Positions 23,091 to 35,480 of a stretch of DNA of 64,000 nt are shown here, piece after piece (positions within the stretch are counted from its first letter, which is position 1; every line of letters starts with the position of its first letter). The notes under the pieces were generated by a model, which searched no databases, had not been told where the DNA came from, and saw nothing but the letters and a program-made list of their open reading frames with translations. The stretch comes from Manduca sexta (taxonomy: Eukaryota > Arthropoda > Insecta > Lepidoptera > Sphingidae): NCBI RefSeq assembly GCF_014839805.1, contig NC_051134.1, positions 13,733,170-13,797,169 of the forward strand. Reading direction: 5' to 3'. The position numbers and the translations under genes are program-made.

Positions 23091-25115
23091 TTAACGTGGA
23101 CTTAATCTAACTCAGCTCACACGTGTGTTTCTTGACTTAATAATCATTTCTAATTTATATACGTGAATGTGAAGATTTGTTTACATTTTAAAAAAACAAT
23201 TTAAAGATATTTTTATCTGTATAATTTGCCAAAAATAGACTCAACAAGACGTCGAGCATAAATTTATATTATAACAAGGTCTTTTTATATGTATGTCAAA
23301 AAAACATGTTTCAAATTCAAAATTTTCCTAACAACCGACCGGTTGAATATATGTGTATTTGCAAATTCAAAAACGTATATAGAAACATGAAGCGTTATAA
23401 TTCGCATGCGCGGGACATTGCAATAATCCAACGGTAACATATACCACTAATCCACAAACAAAAGTCTTAAGGTAACAAAATAAATTGTGTATGTGATAGC
23501 ACTAACCAGTTTTTGTTGCTCAAACACACGAGCATGACATTTTACAACTGTAACGAGGCCACTTACCATTCGTATTGGTGTATTACCGTATCTCGGTTGT
23601 GCGTGGTCAAAACGAAGAACTTTGATGGATTCGAATGTCACAGTGAAGGTTATATTATCGATTTTTGTAAACGCTTTATACGTGTGCGGAATAACGATAC
23701 AGTTACCTGCGCCTCTCTAATTTAATTTGATATTCAGCCACTGCATTTTTTGCTCAAACGATTCGAGTTGAATATTTTTCTGTTTTTAAGTTACAAAATC
23801 TTTGTCTGGCCCGTTTAACGGGAACGCGGACTTTCTTTTATAAATTTGCGTCGTCTATCATCTTGCGTTGTTCGTATTTCGCACATTATCCATGATGCGA
23901 GTAAAAGTAGTTCGACCTCTAGTAACTTTGACCCTATTTAAAACAATTTACAAATACTCTGTCACAGTGAAGTCAGATTTTACGTATAATAGTATTTTAT
24001 AATCGTAAAAAAATGCATCACGCATATTATAGATACGTATTTATACTCTATTACAAAAATTAAAGCTTTTGGAATGAAGAAACGCGAAAAGTCTGAAGAG
24101 TATTTTAATTGTATTTTTTTATAATTTTATCCTTCATTTGATATATTTATAAACGACCTAAAATGACCTGATCAATCGTCAATTTAGTATCATTGTGTAG
24201 TTCATGTTTAACAACATGACACGACTATTCATTTACGGCTATTTGTTGATCAACATAATATTACGATCTATTTACTGCGTACTGAATGCCTATGGGTTTA
24301 ATTAAGTACTATTAAACTACCGTACTATTAAAATTGTAACAACCAATATCGGTATTACTTAAATCTTAGAAGTATTCGCACAGCTCGGATTCCCTTGTGA
24401 TTGGCGGAATTATGCTGTTTTCCCAGCAATTTGTCGGTTGCGTCGTCCGCAGCGAGGAGTGCTCGCTGCCTACGTGATCTACGCTTGCGACATTTTGACA
24501 ATCCGATGTTTACGTAATGGTGCCGCGACCAGCGATCTTGGTGCTTCTTACATTGTAAGTTCCGGGTTACTTGGGACTTTGATGAGCCTTCGTTCTGTTA
24601 TGTGAGGTTTTGTGTTCCTAATATCAACCGTAAGAAAGTTAAAACCAAAGAATACAAGAGTTATAATGTGTAAGTTATATAAATCATTTGCAACTTTTTG
24701 CCAACAAGATGATAACCATATAAGGTAAGTATATAAGTATAAAATCACTCGGCCTTCTTCTGTTTCCCACATCACGTCACGGTTCTGTTGACTGTTGTGT
24801 AGCCGCGTGTCATTGTTAACTGCGTCCGCGCCTCCGGCCGGTCGCATCAAAACAAACGGAGAAAGCCGCTATACTATTTTATTTGTACATTAAAAACTTC
24901 CTACTTCCCCATGAGGCTAATAATTTTTGTACAGAATAGGAAATCGAAACGCCTTCCTTATGTTAAAACGATGCACCGCTGACACGATTTACCTACTGCG
25001 TTAAGTCGCTTGTCAAGAAATAATTCTTTTAGTGTTAGCACTCTGAATGCTATTGTGTTTTGTATATTATATGTAGCTATTTAGTTGATTGAGTAGTAGT
25101 ACGTATGCTGCGATA
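23091..25115. other. Non-coding stretch with a CpG-rich patch at 24370-24560
   Basis: Mostly AT-rich. The patch contains a small hairpin, CAGCGAG and CTCGCTG with a 5-base loop (about 24451-24469). Open frames at 23447-23725 (both strands) and 24548-24850 (minus, 100 codons) show no recognisable domain. Confidence 0.45.
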
Positions 25116-25480
25116 CGACTGATTCGATGCTGTAGTTCTAATTGTATACGGTACTCGTATGACTACCGCGCTGAGCCCTTGGATTCGGTCCACTTAAAAT
25201 AGTTGTGACTGGGTTTTCCTATCTTAAAAATCACTCAGTTGCAGCTCGGAGACGGTAATTTGGCGGAGTGCCTCGGAAAGGACGTAAACCCGTTTGTCCT
25301 GCGCCTGATCTCTCTCCAGTCATATCGGATTGCCGTCTCACCGGACTATGAGTGTGAAAGAACATAGAGTGCCCCTGTGAATTGCGCACACATTTGTGCA
25401 CTATAATATCTCCTGTGTAGGTACTTGGCTGATCCCTGTTGAGATTAGCAGCCGTGGCTAAAATTCGGTTAGGAAGGAAT
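25116..25480 (+). mobile_element. tRNA-derived SINE, family C, diverged copy
   Basis: It aligns along its length with 35481-35810. Shared blocks include GTGACTGGGTTTT/GTGACAGGGTTTT, GCAGCTCGGAG, GGATTGCCG.CTCACCGG, CTATGAGAGTGAA and TTGCGCACACA.TTGTGC. The B box GGATTCGGTCC (25181-25191) is diverged. Head and central CAGCTCGGAGTC block are shared with family A, but the 3' half (from about 25260) is unrelated to A's CCGATATGGCGA body. Confidence 0.8.
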
Positions 25481-27794
25481 CAGTATATACAGTAATAGTT
25501 ATTATCATTTCTGTTATAATAAACATCATTCATAAGTAATGTGCCAAACACCTAATTTTGCACTCTCTAACAATAGACAAAAGAACCGCCTAAATCTCCA
25601 GTGCAGGTTGTAATCGTTAAATTGATTACTATTGTTTTATATCATTCATTGTCGACGTACTTAATGTGTCTCGTTAAATACTGACCATTTGATAGACGGC
25701 ACGCAAAATAGGTGATTAGAGGTAGTTGTTTTAGTTTCTGACTTATTGTTGTGTAATATCGACCGGTTCGATTAGATTACCTACCACCGAGACGTTTCAT
25801 AAAACGATTGTTACTTTCATTTCACCGTTCGGCCGGTGCAATCGACAATTACCGCTACTATGGAATTTGTTTCCTAATTCACTTTGAATCTATAATGAAT
25901 TGAAATGTTTGTGATTCGAAACTCGGAATTCCTGTGATTTGTTGACCACTGACCTCGTGTTTAGTTCCTGATTTTGTCATGTTGTTTAGGTATGAGCTGT
26001 GATTTTGTACAAGTATATTGTCAACTACGATGTATTTTAGAGGTTCGGTGGTATATAATATGGTATACATTTAAATACACCTTACCAAAACAAACAGCTA
26101 ACTTTTCATCCTTTGACTTCAAAGAGCTTCCATACAAAACAAAAGTTTTGTAAAACTGCGAGATTTCTTATACAGCCCGTTATATAAATCGTTTGCGATA
26201 CACGCCTTTCATTTGTACTTATACTACTCTATACGTATCTTTTTTTACGTGAAGTCTAAAATGGCACGAAAACAACTCTTATTGCGTATTTAAAATTTCA
26301 GTAGAGAAGAAGTTCGGCTTGACGCAATGGATACTATTTATTTATAAATTTACTTTTATTGAAACTTAAACTAAACATGTAAGCTACTTAAGTAATTATC
26401 ATATGAATATTCTATGTTAGCTTTCTAAATTTTGCAATGATCTCCCAAGTCCTAATACAAATATAGTAATATATAAAAAAAAAAAACATAATTTTGTCAC
26501 CCTTATTTCATTGTGTGAAGTCAGTGTATTGGCGGTGGTGCTGGCAACTTTATAATGATAAATATTTAATACATTAGGTCATAATATTAAAACAGCACAA
26601 GCCACAGCCGATGACAGCATGCATCTGGACAATAAATGATAAGATAGAACAAAAGAAATTCGAGAAAAAAATATGAAGTGTTAATTGATTATAATAGTCC
26701 TCATCGGAATATTATTAAGTCCATTTTAAATTCAATAATTTATAAACACACCTTTACATGTCCAACAAGCAATTAAGACTTTCTTTATGTGCTTATAAAG
26801 GCGAGTTTTAAAGTTTAACTCAAGGAAGTACATGTTTAAGTCGAGCGCAGCCGCGATTATGCAAACGCTTGTTTTTACATTGTAAATTAATTAAACATAT
26901 TATAATGAAACTCGCACAGATTCTCATGATTACGCGAAGTTTATGCGATAAACCAGTTCCTCTGCATGGATAACTTGTGAATATTATATCAATTCTTTTA
27001 AATCGATTTCAGTAGAGAATTGGAGAATCGATATTTTTTAATGATTTCACATAACTCTTATCGCGCATGCCTGTCGATTATGTTTTAGAACAATATTATT
27101 TCTTCAATGAAATTTCTACGATTCTTAAACGGTGATATCATCACGCATTGTTGGCATCCTTCAATTGACCTTAGTGACCCTAAGTAAAGATTTACTGCAG
27201 CCGCGAAGCGCTTCGTTAGACACGAGATTTTTCAACTCAGAAATTAAGTTTCAATTCAATTTTTTTACCAAAATTTTATTAATCGATATTTATGAGTAAG
27301 TGCTTTACTAACTGGCAATCGATTTAGAAACGTAGTAGGGGTTACCTACGATATCTATCAGTCACATATCGAGTACCAGCGGCTCAATTATTGTTTATAC
27401 ATTCATTTGTCATTCGTCACGGTTGCCAATACACAAGGCAGCAGTGTTTGTGTTTGAACACCTTTCAAGGCCGTCGGTTTTACGTAAATCATTCGATATA
27501 CACGCGCCTTTTCAATTTACTTTGTTAATTGTTATTTTGGTTACGTTGTAACAATGTTCATAATCACGTGGCAAGGCGGTTATATAACTTAAATGTATAA
27601 TATTTACGATTTATACGTATTCCTTACTTGATCTCAGCCGCGATAATGAAGATCGGATAGTAATAATTTTAATGTTATTGACTCGATTATTTCATACAAG
27701 AATTAGGTATTTATACAGGATATCGTCAATCAAAGATTTTTATAAGTATAAATATTAACACTTAGATAAATCACATGTAACTAATTTAAACTGA
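25481..27794. other. Long AT-rich stretch, mildly CpG-richer at 27340-27560
   Basis: No recognised gene, RNA or repeat. The frame at 25879-26070 (minus, 63 codons) is unrecognised and of chance length. Confidence 0.5.
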
Positions 27795-27920
27795 CTAGAT
27801 TATTATTTTTTTATTTTTTATAAAGGCACGGCGAAGTAATCCTTCTACACCCGATGGTAAGTGTTGCCATCCGGGCCGATATAAAAAATATCTCACCAGC
27901 ATCACCACTATTTTTTGCTA
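27795..27920 (+). repeat. Internally deleted copy of the CACTGCACCTGATGGTAA repeat
   Basis: After a T-rich start come GGCACGGCGAAGTAATCC, CACCCGATGGTAAGTG and directly CATCCGGGCCGATATAAAAA. In the copy at 4300-4540 the last two blocks are about 150 bp apart, so the middle (with GACGAGAGATGATT) is missing here. Confidence 0.6.
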
Positions 27921-30873
27921 ATGTTTTTTGCCACGTGCCTGAAAGTTTTACATAGTTTGTAAACCTTTATGCGCACGAATCAGTTCTAGCTTTAAATGTT
28001 TGTCAATATCTTAGTTTTTTGGATAATGATACACGCAAAGTTTCTGAAATCAACCAAATAGAGGAGGAGATAGGATAAAAACATTACGTCCATCATTAGA
28101 GGGACACAGCTCGATAAATCATAATATGTCATATTAAACACAAAGGAAAAGAAACTATGGAGTAAAAAGGAATTCCTTAGATATTTAAAATAATAAACAC
28201 AAGTACATAAACATCATCGTAGTATACAAAAAAATACGCAACATGAAACACCAAAAGAAAACATTGCAACTTGCTTGTTGATAGGATTCTTGCACCCGTC
28301 TGGAGAGCGACCACACGTGATAAGTGACTCATTCCTCTGGGCAACTTAATATACAATTACTTGTAGGCCGGCATAGTGATTACAATCGACGACTTACTTA
28401 CATCGATCGTCAGTTTTAACAGCTAAATTACCATATTGTGGCAGGTTCTTTACTACGTCCGAGTATTTAGCTTAAACTGATACAAGACAAATAGACCATT
28501 GGTCGCTAACACAAATTCTATTAGGAAACAATTTAAAACGTACTTAGACAATTCACGCTGAGATTCCATCACAACTACCGGTTCCATTGGCTCGGCAGTA
28601 AGTCTTTCTGTCTAAAATATAGAGCGGCAAGTTCACTAGCAAGCGTTAAACCGAGAATGGTTAGCCGATTAGTCACTGAAAGCATTCCTCGAATACCGAT
28701 CCTCTGTGCAGATCTGTGTTACTTACAATGAGTTTACAAGATGTTTTGGTGTTTTCGAATTTTATTTGGCCAAGGGTTTGACTTTAAGGTTCTGTTTTGC
28801 TCGTGAATATGGTTTTGGAATACCTTAGTAACTATTGACCTTCTTTCTACGGATCTAATGACTTACGTATTTTTTTGTCTATTTGGCGAAGTAAGCAAAA
28901 TGATTTTGTGTTGAAAGACCTCTACATAGGCACAAATCAGTTCTACAAACGCTTTTATATATACAACTACGACTCCATTCACTTTTCTGATAGTATGTAG
29001 GATCGTACGACTAAGATGAATTATATTTCCCTTTCACGTGTCCTTATACCGACTTCATACTCTTAATGAAGCTCATAAAAACCCTAATATAAATCGGCGC
29101 AACATACTTCATTAAGCATGTTGCAGAAATTATTTACCATTTTTTTATGGCCGATGTGCATATGACGTCTTTCCGCCCTGAAAGATCCAGTGTCTGGTAA
29201 TATGTGTTCAAAAACTATATATAATTTCCCGACATGGAATTTGAAACCAGAACTTTCCAGCCCACAGTTCCTACAGGTTGCCATCTGTCCAAGGATGCAA
29301 ATATTGCAATAATAAATATTATGAAATATAGATGTAACAGACATATAAAAAAATACTTTTATAAAATGTCATCAATGCAGGAAATTACGTAAACAACTTG
29401 TCTACAGATCTCAGATAAACTTAATTATAAGTTAAATATATTCACAGCAATTTAACGGAATATTTCAAAGCAAACACTGCAAATGCATTTTGTTATAATT
29501 AAAATCGATTACTAGATTTATTTTGCCAACGTTAAGTTCCTTGTTACTTTCATAAAATTCAATTATTATAGCAACTAAAGATACCCCTAGATGGTCTCCT
29601 GTATCCGAAAGTCCATTAAATTTGCCATCAAATCGCAATGTATTTGAATATTACTTAAAGGACATTGTAATGCTAAGTTTAGACTAGTAAGTACTTACAG
29701 CAATATATTGGGAAAGAACCTCTGGATGCCTTCATACTGACGGTAATAAATATCAATAGTTCTATTCACACACATTAACCACAAGCCCTGTCACAAGTCC
29801 TGCAAGCTCTAAAACCTGTAGAAGTCGGTTTGCCGTCATTGTTAAAATGGCCAAAATATTTCAGAAGTCGACTGATACAAGTTTTCTTGCTAATCTAAGC
29901 CTTAGGTCAACATCTAATGTCTCAGGAAAACAGGCAGAAAGTAATGTTATACAGAGTGATTACACTTTTTAAGTGAAGCTTCTAATATTTAATACATTCC
30001 TATGTCGATGTAATTAGTTTAATTTTAGAACAACTAGTTTGAAATAACCGTTGTCCCCGTGTTTGACCAACAGTCTCCTATTATATATAAAAACGGATAG
30101 AAGAATCTGAAGGTTATTTGCCCTACTTTTATATTAACATGTTTACAAGTTTTTTCATTTGGTTAATAATTTTAAATTATTAATGTTAAAACACGGTTAA
30201 AAGTTTTTATTATGATCTCTGACTACCATAATTAGTTGATGAAAGCTAAATATATTTAGCATATTATAATTTATAGGTCCGGTTTACAGGATGGTAACAC
30301 TGCACAACTTATCCGCAATAGTATCGCCTTAGGACACGTCCGCCGATCGTATAAATACGATAAAATTTATATTCACTCTCCAAGAGGTGTTCTTGACATT
30401 AATCTACGTTATCTTAATTTAAAACATTATGTCACAAGAGTAAACAGGAGAGAAATAAGTCGGAGGCACGTGAAAATCAACGCTCTGATGACATGATGAA
30501 TGCCTATTTTATTGGTATTGCAATACCAGTTTAAATTCGATTTTAATAATGCATAATTTGTTCATTCTTGATTCCGTGAATTGATTTTTGCTTCGTTTGC
30601 TTTGTTTTTTGAGTAAACATAGGTTGGAAAATTAAAACTGTTTGATATGAAACATTATAATTTACTGGAAATTAATTAGAATAATAATGACATAGGTAGA
30701 CAAATTCAAGTTGTCATTTATTGTTATTATACGCCATTGAATTATTTTAATTTTCTCCAACAAATAACCTATGATAAAATACTACCAAAATCTAATTTCA
30801 AATGTATAAATCACCATTCGCATAGTCCCTGGGGAGATGAGAGCATTTTGAATTAATTATAATTGCAATTTAT
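27921..30873. other. Long AT-rich stretch without a recognised gene
   Basis: No recognised feature. The 86-codon minus frame at 29084-29344 includes several Cys and His residues but they do not form a zinc-finger spacing I recognise. Most of the stretch is closed in all frames. Confidence 0.5.
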
Positions 30874-31030
30874 TAGTAAAAAGACTGAGGAAGCAGCAGG
30901 CCGTGAAGGTGGTGAGACGCGCGGCGGCCGGTTGGCCAGCCCGGCCCGGCGCGCGGTGCAGCGCGGCGTCATCGGCGAGCGATTCGCGCCGGTGCGCTCG
31001 ATGGCGCCGGCGGCGCGCGCGAACACATGC
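30874..31030. other. Short, sharply bounded GC-rich island (exon-like or CpG element)
   Basis: About 140 bp of GCG/GCC-dominated sequence (roughly 30885-31025) inserted abruptly in AT-rich DNA. On the plus strand a TTTATTAG acceptor-like site precedes it and a GGTG|GTGAGA donor-like site lies near 30915. Frames are open on both strands (plus product Ala/Arg/Gly-rich, starting from a non-ATG codon) because the composition lacks stops. Possible first exon, untranslated leader or CpG-rich enhancer. No protein family is recognised. Confidence 0.35.
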
Positions 31031-32416
31031 AAAACGGCTATGATTTATGATGCGATGTGAAAACAGCGATAGATGGATTACCGCCTATTTCTACACATTC
31101 GTGATGTAAATTACTTCAAATGAACTGTAAGACGGTGCGTACCAGCTCCCTGCGCCGACTGCAAACCTGTTCTTCATATTGAAATTAGAAAGGCAGATGA
31201 AGTAATGATTTATGTGCTGAAAAATTAGAGCAAGTTTACATTACAAACCTTAAGGCACGTGCATTGTTTTTACTCATTAACGGTTACTTAATTTATTTAT
31301 TGTTTGATCACGTTACTCAAAAATACATGTCGAGGTTAATCCCTTCACTCCTGTCCTGCCCACTTTTGTTAGATATTATCACGATTTATATCCATTTTTG
31401 GTTCTAATAAATTGGAAGTAAATCAGATCGTTGCCTTTGACGAATTTGGGTCGATTTTTTAATGTCAACAAAGGTCATTAACGTAGCCGTGCCCAGCAAT
31501 TATGGTATTTGGTTCCGACCGATGTCGGAGGTATGTCAATGTCAAACCTGTGGTAAATATAAGGAGGTGGTCGAATGAACCTTTACCGTTTGTGCATAGT
31601 GTACATCTGCATAACTGAGCCGCTCCGTTCTCATTAGCTGGTACCCGTTAGCCCGACATGACTCCCGCACACAACGGGATCTCACCGACCTCCACGCCAT
31701 GCCTTTTATACTATTCGCATCTTTGTTGTGTTTTCTGCTAATATTCCAGTATAATACGGTCGTATACTTCAACTGTTGTGGTTTTAAGGTAAACCAACTG
31801 TTTGATTATAATTAACTTTAACTGTTTAAAATTATAATATTTAAAATTTTGATATGAACGGCATTTGATGAATTATTTTGACTTACGCTATCAGGTTTTT
31901 GCGTCCTTAATATATTTTTATTCGAAATTTTTAAGATTATGTGTATTGGATGAATCTAACTGATTCAATTTGGCGTCTGTAAATCTGCCTGCGTATACAG
32001 GTGTCAAGGAATTTAATGTTAGAAACAGTTGAAATGATTTTATGAATGATAAGGTTATTTTATTATTGATAAATGTTATGTTATATTTATTGTAATAGTC
32101 ATTATTGTAATAGTCTATTGTAGAGGATTACGTACAATTAAAAAAACATGTTTTAACTAATTAAACACTAAATAATTAAACATTGTAAACAATGTATTAA
32201 ACATAAAGGAACTTACTAATAAGACAAGATATTCAGCGACTGAACTAATCATTATTTGACTCTCAAATTATTTTGCGTAAGGGCGAAAGCGACGAATCAA
32301 TGATTAACCAAAATGTTCGCAAAATTTGCAATGTTTATTGGTAAATGGAAAAGGGCAAGAACCACTCAAAGAACACGAACTTGTACCTGTATATTAGAAT
32401 TTTCTTCAATATTTTT
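31031..32416. other. Stretch without a recognised gene; moderately CpG-rich at 31480-31760
   Basis: The 31480-31760 patch is of mixed composition and holds a 76-codon minus frame (31542-31772) with ATG but no recognised domain. The rest is AT-rich. Confidence 0.45.
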
Positions 32417-32492
32417 CATCGTCGTTGTCGTCAGCATCAGCAAGTTGTACTCTGCTGAAAACAGGCCGTCCCAAAAATTCCAGACCTATTGA
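32417..32492 (-). mobile_element. 3' tip of an RTE-type LINE, decayed
   Basis: The tail-like TCATCGTCGTTGTCGTCAGC is followed by TCTGCTGAAAACAGGCCG and CAAAAATTCCAGACC. These are the minus-strand counterparts of the family's GGCCT.TTTTCAGCAG ending, as in the copy at 15160-15495. Only about the last 25 codons and the tail remain. Confidence 0.65.
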
Positions 32493-32734
32493 AAAGAGCT
32501 AAACATCACAACACTTAAATATTTACATTAAATACTTAACCAGTTAACTTTTATTTTAAATACGAGTACATTATAAAACAGATGTTTTGAACATATTGAT
32601 TACATAATATAAAAAAAAAGTGTCCATCGTTGTCTGCGAAAGTTAGTAACAATTGCAAATAGCGTTAAGCCACAATACTAAGCCGTTTCGACCACAACTA
32701 TGTAATGTTCGTTTATTCTTTTTCCATGATATTT

Positions 32735-33025
32735 AACTACGATTATGTTTGAAATACTCTCTAGGAGACAGCCGAGATAAATGTCCGCAGGTTCAAGTCC
32801 CAAGGGCCCACATCTTTGACTTTTAAAAAAATTAAGTGTGTGTTCTTTGTGAATTATTGCTTGCTTTAACGGTGAAGAAAAATATCGTGAAGAAATCTGC
32901 ATACGTGAGAAGTTTTTAATAGGAATTTTGAGGGTGTGTGAAGTCTACCAATCCGCACCGGGCCAGCGTGGTGGACTATCCACTCTGTGGACCCTATCAG
33001 TAGTAGAGGAGACCAGTGCTGTGCT
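32735..33025 (+). mobile_element. tRNA-derived SINE, family B, near full length, head diverged
   Basis: The B box GGTTCAAGTCC (32790-32800) is close to consensus, but the A-box region is not clear. Body blocks are CAAGGGCCCACATC, GTGTGTGTTCTTTGTGAATTA, TTTAACGGTGAAG, GTGTGTGAAGTCTACCAATC, GGGCCAGCGTGGTGGACTA and CAGTAGTAGAGGAG. An ATTATTTAGATATTA tail follows. The open frame 32678-32902 (minus) is antisense to it. Confidence 0.85.
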
Positions 33026-33780
33026 GGTGTAATTATTTAGATATTACTCTAGTAATGTAATTGAGGATATATGGTCAACTATTTTCCTTTTGTAAAATTG
33101 TAGATACAACATTATAAGTTACAAAATCTAAATTAGATTTCAATAAGGCTTTCCATAGCAAGAGTAGGATAATAATATTATAATAGAGTCAATCAGGGTA
33201 AAAATATTAGTAGTTTAACAAGAACTTAATTAATTAGTTATTGCATGGATATAAAACTAAATAGTAAGGTTAACATTTAGTTTTATCAAGCAAAATGAAG
33301 TCATTGCACGAAATACCGCAATTGCCCACAATTTATTGTTAAGGAGTTTATCTATAAAGATAGAGACTTGTATTTCTGTCCGGGGCATCAACACGTTAAT
33401 GCTACAAATTATAACTCCTGTAGTTGGAGGTCAAAGGCTTTCTCTAAACTACTAGTTTGAGGATGCGGGGGGAATCGCATGCGCCAGTAGAAAGTCCTTA
33501 TGCCATTGTTTTCTTCATTACGACACTCATTTATCAGTTGCCAGTTCACGTTCGTTTAATGCGTTTATGCAAATTAGGCGTGTTATTTAAACGAAATGCA
33601 TCTTTAGTTTCGCTTTATTGTAAAGTGTTAACGTTATAGTTTTAATAATGTTAAATGGCATTATTTGAACATTTCTATGTTATATTTGAAGAATTTCACG
33701 TTTAACACACTTTGAATTTAGAACGATGTTTGTTGGAATAAGGTCATGAGAAACAATTTTCAAATTAAAATCGTTGTAGT
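33026..33780. other. Stretch without recognised features
   Basis: AT-rich; nothing recognised. The 60-codon plus frame at 33457-33639 is of chance length. Confidence 0.5.
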
Positions 33781-33783
33781 CCG

Positions 33784-34098
33784 TCACACGGGACGCCGAC
33801 GGAGCGTGACCATAGGTTTCTGGTAACACATCATTTGTAGTTGCCAAACGGATTGGGTCATTCTTTTGTCCGCGTGGGAATGATGTAAATGAGCCGCTTC
33901 ACTATTTCTTTGTTTGATTTCGTGAAAGTTTACACGATCGACGAGGAAACGCGGCCGTCGACGGCCGATGCACGCCATTTTTATGTAATTGTTACGTCGA
34001 GATGTGTGTGTGCCGCAAGTAACGGGCTCAAGCGACTGTTACGGGCTTACGTAAACAATTTAATTAGCGTATCGACTAGCGTTTATGGTTTATTATAA
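33784..34098. other. CpG-rich island with opposed ATG frames
   Basis: On the minus strand an ATG in a good context (AAAATGG, 33978) opens 64 codons (33978-33784) beginning MACIGRRRPRFLVDR. On the plus strand an ATG at 33889 opens 69 codons beginning MSRFTISLFDFVKVY, with a CAA|GTAACG donor-like site at about 34018. Both look coding-like by codon composition, but at most one could be real. I recognise neither product. The island may simply be stop-poor, with its conservation, if any, reflecting regulatory function. Confidence 0.3.
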
Positions 34099-35083
34099 TT
34101 GTTCCATTCGAGATGTCGAGTCTTTTTATATGCATTGTCTCAACTCATACATTTATTTACCTTTCTTAGTTTAGTAAGGCGTCAGTAAAGTTTTATTACA
34201 TTAACATAAGATCATTATATCACAGATATCACTGAATGTGTAAACCAATAATTAAAAAGTCCATTGCGATACATATGTGTCACAATACATATTATCTTAT
34301 TTTTCAACTGTTGAGGGGAGACAACAACGATATAAGCATTTGTTTCTGATAATAATGATGTTAGGAAATACGTTTAGAAATGTCTGTAATCGTTTTGAAG
34401 GTCAATATCTCTTATCGATAATACCAATAAACATCGTACCTCATTTTGCAATTGGCGCCAATTACATTAACTTGTATTTTGTATTTCCTTTTATTAACAA
34501 AAATATCGATAAGGAATTAATAGAAATTGAAGAATTACTAAAAGATTATAAAATATATCGAAAATATTTATATATCGTAGTTACAGTTACTAATTAGAAT
34601 ATGGGAAATGACAAACCAAAACATAGATTCTATGCAAATAAAATAACAATTTTTTTTTATCTCTCTAAAATTATTGTCAGATTTTCTAGCAAAATATGCT
34701 TGAGACACAAGATCAATTGTCCGACCCTCGTCATGAGATGTATGGCAAACGGGTGAAGTGAGAAGACACTAGTTATTTAATGAATAAAAAGTTACATTAT
34801 TAATGATAAAACATTGAAAGTATATATTTAAAATCTAAGGTATAAAAATACTCTTGCTTTGGACCATGCGTCGTTGCGCCCTTTCGAGGGGAACGGCCCT
34901 TTATAAAATCAGGTGCAGCCGAATCCAGTCAGGCCGATTCAAATTCGGGATATAGGAAATCAAGAATTAAACCTGTTTTCAATTATTTGGGAAGTAATAC
35001 TCAACCCAATGTAATTATTGTTAGCCTAAACGTAAATGATTGATCGAAACCAAAATTTACCCGATTTAATTCAAGCTTAGAAC
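34099..35083. other. AT-rich stretch with one long chance-like frame
   Basis: The plus frame 34277-34597 (106 codons) begins at GTG; its first ATG is internal, at 34352. The product is hydrophobic and Asn/Ile/Tyr-rich, as expected of translated AT-rich DNA, and matches no family I know. Confidence 0.45.
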
Positions 35084-35165
35084 CTCATCATCATCATCAT
35101 CAGCCCATTGCAGTCCACTGCTGGATATAGGCCTCTTTTAAGGTACGGCACTAAGCCCAGTCTGC
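35084..35165 (-). mobile_element. 3' tip of an RTE-like LINE with clean CAT repeat tail
   Basis: The tail is CTCATCATCATCATCATCAG, followed by GCAGTCCACTGCTGGATATA, GGCCTCTTTTAAGGTACGGC and ACTAAGCCCAG. On the minus strand this is the short conserved end of the family, with a preserved (ATG)n tail. It may belong to a different subfamily from the copy at 15160, because GGTACGGCACTAAGCCC is not seen there. Confidence 0.7.
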
Positions 35166-35480
35166 TGTTTTATGCTTTATAGCTTAGAACATATTATATG
35201 TTTATAAATATTTTTTATACATTTATGTTGTGTAACTTGTATGCAAAATATCGTAACGCTAAACCAGTAGTGGGGTGACAGATAGATAAGTAATCGCCGA
35301 AATTCGTGGTGCTTCACCGCTTGGTCTTACAAAATGCATGCCATTGTCGATCTTAGCTTACAGGAGTTCCAGTGATGGATAAGAGTAGAATTCTGATACA
35401 CTGACATTCACTATTCCGTCAATATTCCAATTTACGTATTTTGTTAATAATATCTTTTTAAATGATATATCTAAACATAT
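35166..35480. other. Stretch without recognised features
   Basis: AT-rich spacer between the LINE tip and the SINE. Confidence 0.5.

Noticed and set aside
29940..29970. TATACAGAGTGATTACAC as a repeat terminus like that at 43085
   Set aside because: The match covers only about a dozen bases and nothing downstream agrees.
31245..31275. Possible miR-124 site (TTAAGGCACGTGCATTG)
   Set aside because: Only the first eight or nine bases agree with the mature miRNA and I saw no hairpin partner.
34277..34597. 106-codon plus frame, longest in AT-rich DNA here
   Set aside because: It starts at GTG, which is not a normal nuclear start, and has AT-driven composition. With this base composition about one frame of this length is expected by chance in a window of this size.
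34860..34940. GAGGGGAACGGCCC resembling an rRNA fragment
   Set aside because: Too short, with no flanking rRNA-like sequence.
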